Shown here: positions 6,177 to 12,407 of the stretch, in pieces
How positions within the stretch are numbered: position 1 is the first letter of the stretch
Layout of the letters: every line of letters starts with the position of its first letter
Assembly (NCBI GenBank): GCA_014879465.1
Contig: JACSSA010000075.1
Coordinates: 1-32,369, forward strand
DNA: 32,369 nucleotides
Source: Rhodothermales bacterium
GTDB lineage: Bacteria; Bacteroidota; Rhodothermia; Rhodothermales; BA12
Reading direction: 5' to 3'
Translations under genes and position numbers: made by a program
The notes under the pieces: model-generated
Database searches by the model: none
The model's input: only the letters and a program-made list of their open reading frames with translations
What the model was told of the DNA's origin: nothing

Positions 6177-8195
6177 ATGTTCCGCACGTTGATGCTTTTG
6201 GCCGCGCTGCTGGTCGGTGTTGGCCGCGCGCACGCCCAAGTGGGCGCTCTTGGTAATCCGCTGGGAGGGGCCGCTCCGATGCAACGCCCGGAGCAGATCG
6301 TGCGCTGGACGGCGGAGGTGACGAACGGGAGGACACCCGAACTGCACCTCGACGCGACGGTCGCCGATGGCTGGAAGGTGTACGCCCTCGATAGCCCGCC
6401 GCCGTCGCCGCCGCTCGTCGTCACGCCGGTGCTACCGCCGGGCGTGGAGGCGACAGGGCCTGCGGTGCACCGCACGGAGCCGAAGACCACGTTCGACCCC
6501 AACTTCCAAGCGAACGTTCGGTCGTTTGAACACGCCGTGGCTGTGGCCGTGCCGCTGCGGGGCGTACGGACGGGGCAGACGGTGGGGGCGGATGTGCGGT
6601 TCACCACGTGCAGCGACCGCATCTGCCTGCCGCCCAAGACGGTGCGGGTGGAGGCGACGGTTCCGGAGATGCCAAGCGAGCCGCCTCCCAGCGCCGAGCC
6701 TCCCCAAACGCCGGCGGAAGCACCGACGGTGGGCGCGGAAGCATCGCCTTCGGCAGTCGATTCCACGGCTTTGCCCAGCCCGGCATTACCCGACACGACA
6801 TCGCCCGACTCCGTCGCGGTCGATACGGAAGGTGCTGCGTCGTTGCCTGCGCCCACGGCTTTGGCGACCGGGGCCACCGAATCGCCGTTTGCGTGGTCGT
6901 TTCTGCTGTTGGCCGTTGGGGCCGGGCTGGCGGCGCTGCTGACGCCGTGCGTCTTCCCGATGCTGCCGCTCACGGTGTCGTTTTTCGCCCGCGAGGCCGA
7001 AGGCAACCGCTCGAAAGCCGTGCGGCAGGCGCTGCTCTACGGCGCGGCCATCGTAGGGACGTACACGTCGTTTGGCTTGCTGCTCGCGGCGGCGTTGGGT
7101 GCTGGCGGGGCGGGGCGCATCGCGGCCAACCCGTGGGTGAACGTGCTCATCGGCACGCTGTTCGTTGCGTTCGGCCTCTCGCTGATGGGGTTGTTTGAAC
7201 TGCGGTTGCCCGCGCGGCTGGTGAACCGGGTAGACGGGGCGAGCCGCCAAGCCTCGGGCGTGGCCGGGCCGCTGCTGATGGGCCTGACGCTCACGCTCGT
7301 CGCGTTCTCGTGTACCGTGCCGTTTGTTGGGGCGTTGCTGGCGGCGGCGGCGCAGGGCGCGTGGCTGCGCCCGGTCGTTGGGATGCTCGTGTTCAGCCTC
7401 ACCTTCGCCGCGCCGTTTGTGCTGCTGGCGCTGTTTCCGCACGCGCTCCAGCGGCTTCCCCGCGCCGGCTCGTGGATGCGGACGGTGGCCGTCACGCTCG
7501 GTTTCGTCGAGATCGCGGCGGCGCTCAAATTCCTGTCGTCCGCCGATTTGGTGTGGGGATGGGGCGTCTTCACCCGTCCGGTCGTGATCGTATTGACGGT
7601 GGCGCTGTTCGTCGTGGCCGGGCTGTACCTGCTCGGCTTGGTGCGAATGGACGACGCTGACGAGGAGCGACGGACGGTTGGGGTAGGGCGGCTGGCGTGG
7701 GGCGTGGCATTTCTCGCGACGGCCCTGTACCTCGTCCCCGGCCTTTTCGGGGCCAACTTGGGTTGGTTCGATGCGTACCTGCCGCCGCGCCGCGCCACCG
7801 ATTTCTCCCTGACCGCTTCGGGGCAGCCCTCGCACGACGCGGGGTGGATCGTAGGCCAAGACGGCATCGCGCAAGCCCTTGCCGAAGCGAAGGCGACGGG
7901 CAAGCCGGTCGTGATCGATTTCACCGGCTACACCTGCACCAACTGCCGGTTTATGGAAGCCAACGTCTTCCCCCAACCGGCGGTGGCGGCGGCGTTCGAG
8001 CGGTTCGTGCGACTCCGGCTCTACACCGACGATGCCGTCGAGGGCGAGGCGCTGCAACGCTACCAACTCGAAACGACCGGCACCGTGGCGCTGCCCACCT
8101 ACGCGCTGCTCTCGCCCGACGGTCGGCTGATCGGGGTGCACAGCGGCCTCGCGTCGGCAGACGAGTTTGCCGCGTTCCTGTCCCGCGCCCTCTGA
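6177..8195 (+). CDS. dsbD: Thiol:disulfide interchange protein DsbD
   Basis: 672 residues. The signal peptide is MFRTLMLLAALLVGVGRAHA, which fixes the start. The periplasmic alpha domain (about 25-160) carries the reactive pair in TTCSDRICLPP. A long Pro/Ala/Thr linker follows (about 160-235). The CcdA-type membrane domain has paired cysteines at C258 (LTPCVFPMLPL) and C379 (AFSCTVPFVG). The C-terminal thioredoxin domain has CTNC at C587/C590. All six redox cysteines expected for electron flow from cytoplasmic thioredoxin to periplasmic partners are present. Likely clients include cytochrome c maturation and periplasmic thiol repair, possibly the lipoprotein MsrA/MsrB in this window (inference). 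The start codon abuts a terminator. Confidence 0.93.
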   Translation: MFRTLMLLAALLVGVGRAHAQVGALGNPLGGAAPMQRPEQIVRWTAEVTNGRTPELHLDATVADGWKVYALDSPPPSPPLVVTPVLPPGVEATGPAVHRTEPKTTFDPNFQANVRSFEHAVAVAVPLRGVRTGQTVGADVRFTTCSDRICLPPKTVRVEATVPEMPSEPPPSAEPPQTPAEAPTVGAEASPSAVDSTALPSPALPDTTSPDSVAVDTEGAASLPAPTALATGATESPFAWSFLLLAVGAGLAALLTPCVFPMLPLTVSFFAREAEGNRSKAVRQALLYGAAIVGTYTSFGLLLAAALGAGGAGRIAANPWVNVLIGTLFVAFGLSLMGLFELRLPARLVNRVDGASRQASGVAGPLLMGLTLTLVAFSCTVPFVGALLAAAAQGAWLRPVVGMLVFSLTFAAPFVLLALFPHALQRLPRAGSWMRTVAVTLGFVEIAAALKFLSSADLVWGWGVFTRPVVIVLTVALFVVAGLYLLGLVRMDDADEERRTVGVGRLAWGVAFLATALYLVPGLFGANLGWFDAYLPPRRATDFSLTASGQPSHDAGWIVGQDGIAQALAEAKATGKPVVIDFTGYTCTNCRFMEANVFPQPAVAAAFERFVRLRLYTDDAVEGEALQRYQLETTGTVALPTYALLSPDGRLIGVHSGLASADEFAAFLSRAL

Positions 8196-8236
8196 ACCAC
8201 ACCCTGTCAGGGTTGCCGACCCTGACAGGGGTGGTT
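8195..8236. repeat. Long palindrome after dsbD (CCCTGTCAGGGT type)
   Basis: AACCACACCCTGTCAGGGT pairs with ACCCTGACAGGGGTGGTT with one bulge around TGCCG. It begins on the last base of the dsbD stop codon. There is no T-run. The core CCCTGTCAGGGT resembles dispersed palindromes I know from Bacteroidota genomes, so it is probably a repeat that may also act as a 3'-end hairpin. Confidence 0.6.
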
Positions 8237-8324
8237 GGCCGTCAGAACCTCCGGCCTGCCGCGTCGGTTGACGCACAAAAGCGCTTCCAGCGTTCCTTTT
8301 TCTCCGCATCCTTCTCCTCGTTTT

Positions 8325-9512
8325 ATGTCCGACGTTTTCCTCGTCTCAGCCGTTCGCACGCCCATTGGCCGCTTCGGCGGTTCGCTCAAAGACCATTCGT
8401 CCGTCGATCTGGCCGCCGTGGCGATGAAGGCCGCCCTCGAACGCGGCGGTGTCTCGGGCGCTGACCTCGATTTCTACGTCTTCGGCAACGTGCTGCGTGC
8501 CGGGCAGGGGCAGCTTGTCCCGCGTCAGGCGGCCATCCAAGCGGGCATCCCCAACGAGGTGGACGGCCTCCAACTCGACATGGTCTGCTCGTCGGGGATG
8601 ATGGCGGTGATGAACGCCGCCGCGCTCATCAAGGCGGGCGACGCCGACCTGATCCTCGCAGGCGGCACCGAGTCGATGACCAACACCGGCTTTTACGTCG
8701 GCAGCGGCGCGCGTTGGGGCTTCAAGTACCTCGGCCAGCCCGAAGCCTTCACCGACGTGATGCAGCGCGATGGTCTCTCCGACCCGTTCACCGGCGAGGC
8801 GATGGGCGTGCAGGCCGACCGCGTCGCCAAGGAGCACGGCATCGCCCGCGAAGACATCGACGCCGTGGCCGCCGAGTCCCACCGCCGCGCCGCCGAGGCG
8901 CACGCCAAGGGCGCGTTTACCGACGAGATTGTGCCGGTGGAGTACCGCGACCGCAAGGAGACGAAGACGCTCGTCGTAGACGAGGGCATCCGCGAGGGCA
9001 CAACCGCCGAAAGCCTCGGCGCGCTGCGCCCGGCGTTCGGGAAAGACGGCGTGCTCACCGCCGGATCGTCGTCGCAGATTTCCGACGGCGCGTCGGCGAT
9101 TCTCGTTGCCAGCGCCGAAGCGGTACAAAAGCACGGCCTCACGCCCATCGCCAAACTGTCGGGCGGCGCGTGGCACGCGGGCGAGCCGTGGCGCTTCCCC
9201 GAAGCGCCCATCCCAGCGGCGCAAAAACTGCTCGGCAAGCTCGGCCTGTCGGTGCAGGACATCGACCTGTTCGAGAACAACGAGGCGTTCGCGCTCAACA
9301 ACGTGCTGTTCACCCGGATGCTCGGCGTGTCGTCCGACGCGCTGAACGTGCACGGCGGGGCCGTGGCGCTCGGCCACCCGATTGGGGCCAGCGGGGCGCG
9401 GATCGTCACGACGCTCGCGCACGCGCTTCGCACGCACGGCAAGCAGCGCGGCCTCGCCGCCATCTGCCACGGCACCGGCGGCGGCACCGCCGTGGTCATC
9501 GAACGCGTCTAA
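8325..9512 (+). CDS. Acetyl-CoA C-acetyltransferase (thiolase)
   Basis: 395 residues. The start at MSDVFLVSAVRTPIGRFGGSL is the canonical thiolase N-terminus. The acyl-carrying cysteine is C88 (DMVCSSGMMAV). The C-terminal active site has H351 (ALGHPIGASGARI) and a second cysteine, C381, in CHGTGGGTA; the more usual thiolase form is CxGGGxG, so this is a mild variant. NNEAFA replaces the common LNEAFA. It catalyses condensation or thiolysis of acetoacetyl-CoA or longer 3-ketoacyl-CoA, in beta-oxidation or in acetoacetyl-CoA formation. No other fatty-acid gene flanks it. A terminator follows. Confidence 0.92.
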   Translation: MSDVFLVSAVRTPIGRFGGSLKDHSSVDLAAVAMKAALERGGVSGADLDFYVFGNVLRAGQGQLVPRQAAIQAGIPNEVDGLQLDMVCSSGMMAVMNAAALIKAGDADLILAGGTESMTNTGFYVGSGARWGFKYLGQPEAFTDVMQRDGLSDPFTGEAMGVQADRVAKEHGIAREDIDAVAAESHRRAAEAHAKGAFTDEIVPVEYRDRKETKTLVVDEGIREGTTAESLGALRPAFGKDGVLTAGSSSQISDGASAILVASAEAVQKHGLTPIAKLSGGAWHAGEPWRFPEAPIPAAQKLLGKLGLSVQDIDLFENNEAFALNNVLFTRMLGVSSDALNVHGGAVALGHPIGASGARIVTTLAHALRTHGKQRGLAAICHGTGGGTAVVIERV

Positions 9513-9529
9513 CAAGACGCTTGTTGGTG

Positions 9530-9537
9530 TATCTTGT
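9530..9537 (+). promoter_or_regulatory. -7-like element overlapping the thiolase terminator
   Basis: TATCTTGT adjoins the left arm of the terminator and lies 45 bases before the TonB-C protein start. A transcript starting about 7 bases downstream would lack part of the hairpin. Confidence 0.3.
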
Positions 9538-9571
9538 GGACGGCTCGATGCTTCGGGCCGTCCGCTTTTTT
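9538..9571 (+). terminator. Terminator of the thiolase gene
   Basis: GGACGGCTCG pairs with CGGGCCGTCC (10 bp, one G-U) around ATGCTT, followed by GC and six Ts. Confidence 0.85.
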
Positions 9572-9582
9572 ATGTACCGCCC

Positions 9583-10344
9583 ATGCGCATCGGCTGGATC
9601 GTTGTCTTCGTGTTGGCCGTCGCGACGGCGCAGGCGCAAACGCCCGACACGCTCGGGCAGCGCGCCAATCTTCCGCAGCCGCTTGTACGCATCGCGCCTG
9701 TCCTGCCCGACACCTCCACGGTGCAAGGCTCCGTGGGCCTTACGGTCTTTGTGGATACACTCGGCCGCCCGGTGCGTGTGCGCGTGAACACGCCGCTGCG
9801 CCCGGACGCCGACAGCGCGGCGGTGCGTGCCGTGCGGCAGTGGCGGTTCTCCCCGGCGCAAAACGCAACCGGGGAGGCCATCGGCGGAATGGCACGGGTC
9901 GCGTTGGTGTTTACGCCTCGGCAGCCTCGTCCGCCGCTTCCGGATTGGGCGATAGGCTTTGAAAGCCGCCCCCGTCTCGTCTTTCCCGTGGCACTTGGCA
10001 GCCTCGACGCCAGAAGGGAATGGATGACCACGGAAGACGGGTGCCGCGAGGTTGGGATGCCCGCCCGGCGTTCCGGTTCCAACCCCGAATACCCCGACCA
10101 ACTTCGACGTGCAGGGCGCGAGGGGCAGGTATTGATTGCTACGCGGTTGGACGAGCGCGGACGGGTGGTTGAAGCGCAGGTGGCGGAGCACGACGACCCG
10201 GACTTCGAGGAGGTCTCGCTGCGAGCCGTGCGGTCGTGGCGATTCTCACCGGCAACTTGCGACGGTCAGCCGGTGTCCTCCGCGATGCTTATCCCCGTCC
10301 GGTTTCGCACGCGTGGCGGAACCGGAATTCGTGGCCGTTTCTGA
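9583..10344 (+). CDS. Secreted protein with two TonB C-terminal-like domains
   Basis: 253 residues. A cleavable signal peptide (MRIGWIVVFVLAVATAQAQ) leads to two copies of the TonB C-terminal fold. Copy one, about 33-122, has GSVGLTVFVDTLGRPVRVRV and AVRAVRQWRFSPA. Copy two, about 165-250, starts NPEYPDQLRRAGREGQVLIA and contains SLRAVRSWRFSPAT. Ordinary TonB has an uncleaved membrane anchor, a Pro-rich spacer and one such domain; here anchor and spacer are missing and the domain is doubled. It is more likely a periplasmic adaptor than the energy transducer itself. It is convergent with pgk, nine bases away. Confidence 0.75.
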   Translation: MRIGWIVVFVLAVATAQAQTPDTLGQRANLPQPLVRIAPVLPDTSTVQGSVGLTVFVDTLGRPVRVRVNTPLRPDADSAAVRAVRQWRFSPAQNATGEAIGGMARVALVFTPRQPRPPLPDWAIGFESRPRLVFPVALGSLDARREWMTTEDGCREVGMPARRSGSNPEYPDQLRRAGREGQVLIATRLDERGRVVEAQVAEHDDPDFEEVSLRAVRSWRFSPATCDGQPVSSAMLIPVRFRTRGGTGIRGRF

Positions 10345-10353
10345 TCGTTCCCG

Positions 10354-11523
10354 TTACAGCAGCGCGGCGACGCCCGGAAGCGTCTTGCCTTCCAAAAACT
10401 CCAGCATCGCGCCGCCGCCGGTGGAGACGTGCGTGAGGGCGTCTTCATAGCCGCCTTCGGCCACCGCCGCGACCGAGTCGCCGCCGCCCACGACGGTCAT
10501 CGCGCCGGACTTGGTGGCGTCTACGAGCGCTTCGGCCACGGCCATCGTGCCGCGCGCAAAGGGCTTCATCTCGAACACGCCCATCGGGCCGTTCCAGACG
10601 ACGGTCTTGGCGTCCACGACGATTTCGCGGTAGGCATCGACGGTCTTGGGGCCGATGTCGAGGGCCATCCAGCCCTCGGGGATCTCGTCTACGATCTGTG
10701 TGGCGGCATCTTCAGCGAACCGATCGGCCACGACGTGATCGACCGGCAACTTCAACTTGCCGCCTGCACCGTCGTAGAGCGCCTTCGCTACGTCGAGCTT
10801 GTCGTCTTCCACCTTGCTGGCTCCGACGTTGTGGCCGAGGGCTTTGAGGAACGTGTAGGCCATCGCCCCGCCGATGAGCACGGCGTCGCAGCGGGCGAGC
10901 AGGTTTTCGATGACGCCGATTTTGTCCGACACCTTCGCCCCGCCGACGATGCCGACGAACGGGCGCTCGGGGCTGTCGAGCAGGGCGCTCAGGCTTCGAA
11001 CCTCTTTCTCCATCAGCGGGCCGAGGGCGGCCACCTTGACGTGCTTCACCACGCCTTCGGTGGAGGCGTGGGCGCGGTGGGCCGAGCCAAAAGCGTCGTT
11101 GACGTAGATGTCGGCGAGGGCGGCCATCTGCCGGGCGAGGGCGTCGTCGTTCTGCTCCTCGCCGGGGTAGAAACGCGTGTTTTCCAGCACGAGCACCGAG
11201 CCGTTGGGCTGGGCATCCACTTCGGCGACAAGCTCGTCGGAGCCGATGGCGGCGGTGGTGAACGTGACGGGCGCGTCGATCAACTCGGCCAGACGGTCGG
11301 CGGCGGCGCGGAGGCTGTACTTCGGATCGGGGCCGTTCTTGGGCCGTCCGAAGTGCGACATCAAGATCGCCTTTCCGCCCGCATCGGCGATGGTTTGGAC
11401 GGTGGCGAGGGCCGCGCGGATGCGCGTGTCGTCGGCGATGACGTCGCCGTCCATCGGCACGTTGAAGTCGACGCGCACCAGCACGCGCTGGCCGTGGAGA
11501 TCGAGGTCGCTCAGGGTTTTCAT
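10354..11523 (-). CDS. pgk: Phosphoglycerate kinase
   Basis: 389 residues, typical for bacterial PGK. The start MKTLSDLDLHGQRVLVRVDFNVP carries the first signature (RVDFNVP). The substrate site continues with DDTRIRAALAT and LMSHFGRP. NDAFGSAHRAHAS and GGAKVSDKIGVIENLL belong to the N-domain and hinge. WNGPMGVFE and GGGDSVAAV bind the nucleotide in the C-domain. It makes ATP from 1,3-bisphosphoglycerate in glycolysis, or runs in reverse. The open frame extends far upstream without PGK-like sequence, so ATG 11523 is the start. No -7-like element at the usual spacing is visible. Confidence 0.97.
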   Translation of the reverse strand: MKTLSDLDLHGQRVLVRVDFNVPMDGDVIADDTRIRAALATVQTIADAGGKAILMSHFGRPKNGPDPKYSLRAAADRLAELIDAPVTFTTAAIGSDELVAEVDAQPNGSVLVLENTRFYPGEEQNDDALARQMAALADIYVNDAFGSAHRAHASTEGVVKHVKVAALGPLMEKEVRSLSALLDSPERPFVGIVGGAKVSDKIGVIENLLARCDAVLIGGAMAYTFLKALGHNVGASKVEDDKLDVAKALYDGAGGKLKLPVDHVVADRFAEDAATQIVDEIPEGWMALDIGPKTVDAYREIVVDAKTVVWNGPMGVFEMKPFARGTMAVAEALVDATKSGAMTVVGGGDSVAAVAEGGYEDALTHVSTGGGAMLEFLEGKTLPGVAALL

Positions 11524-11579
11524 CGGAAGAGAGTAGGGGGCTTCCGATGACACGCCAAGGCGGGGCAGACGATCCGCGT

Positions 11580-12185
11580 TCAGCAGGCTTTGGATGCGGT
11601 GTCGGGGCTGGGCAGGCTGTGCGCGATTCCGATGGTCTGTTGCCATCCTTCGCCACGCACCACGAGCGTGTAGTCGCCAGCGGGCAGGTCGTGCAGCGTG
11701 AGCGGCAACATCGTGGCGATGCCGGGCGGCACGCGAACGGGGGCAGGCGTGGCGACGAGGCGTTGGTGGCGGTTGTAGAGCGCCAGATGTACCGTTTGCT
11801 CGTACTCGACGCCCACCGAGATTTGCGGTTGCCCTTCGAGGGTGCACTCTCGGAGCATCGTCACCCAGCCTGGAGGACGGGCCGACACGCGCACGTCAAC
11901 GGGGGCAGAGATGGATCTGCCGAGGGCTGTGCGCATGCCTACGCGGAAGCGGAAGCGCCCAGGCGGCATGTCGTGCAGGTTGAAGGCATAGGCCATAGCG
12001 CTGCTGGCCGGGACGGCGGCGTAGGGGTACCACGCATCGGGGGCGCGCGCGGTGGTGTCTTGCCATTCCACGAAAAAGCCTTGTGGCGTGGTATCGGCGC
12101 AAATCGACCACCGCAGCTGCACTTCGCCAGGGGCGAGCAGGAAAGCGTCGACCACGGGGGGCAGCGGGGTTGCGGTGTACGCCAT
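11580..12185 (-). CDS. FN3-like protein with degenerate T9SS-type C-terminal domain
   Basis: 201 residues from ATG 12185; ATG 12287 would add 34 Ser/Arg-rich residues that do not form a signal peptide. Residues about 8-100 fit a fibronectin type III-like sandwich (PPVVDAFLLAPGEVQLRWS, FFVEWQDT). The final 70 residues read LALYNRHQRLVA, VPPGIATMLPLTLHDLPAGDYTLVV, which follows the layout of type IX secretion sorting domains (strand, turn, L-x-x-L-x-x-G-x-Y). T9SS cargo normally needs an N-terminal signal peptide and none is seen, so this may be a 5'-truncated remnant or an internal-use domain. The function is unknown. (The T9SS-like stretch is quoted in two parts.). Confidence 0.5.
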   Translation of the reverse strand: MAYTATPLPPVVDAFLLAPGEVQLRWSICADTTPQGFFVEWQDTTARAPDAWYPYAAVPASSAMAYAFNLHDMPPGRFRFRVGMRTALGRSISAPVDVRVSARPPGWVTMLRECTLEGQPQISVGVEYEQTVHLALYNRHQRLVATPAPVRVPPGIATMLPLTLHDLPAGDYTLVVRGEGWQQTIGIAHSLPSPDTASKAC

Positions 12186-12369
12186 GGGTGGACGGTGGGG
12201 ACTTCCAGACCGTTCGGCCCGGGAGGTGCGGAACACCGACGGGAACGCTGCCGAGAGCGAGCGTGACGTGAACGAGTTGGGGCGCATCGGAGCGGGAGGA
12301 ACTGCCCTACCGCAGACACCAACAAGCGTGCCACGCGCTTTCGTTCTCGTTTTGTCCCGTCGCCACCCG

Positions 12370-12377
12370 TATTTTTC
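12370..12377 (+). promoter_or_regulatory. -7-like element of the FAD/Fe-S gene
   Basis: TATTTTTC ends 30 bases before the TTG start. TTTG at 12351-12354 is a possible -33 box, 15 bases upstream. Confidence 0.4.
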
Positions 12378-12407
12378 CCGCACACCCGTCGACTTGCCCG
12401 TCTCGCC

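Noticed and set aside
8195-8236. Palindrome after dsbD as an intrinsic terminator
   Set aside because: No T-run follows the stem, so it is listed as a repeat.
6786-8309. 507-codon minus-strand open frame opposite dsbD
   Set aside because: Arg/Gln-rich shadow of dsbD without recognisable motifs.
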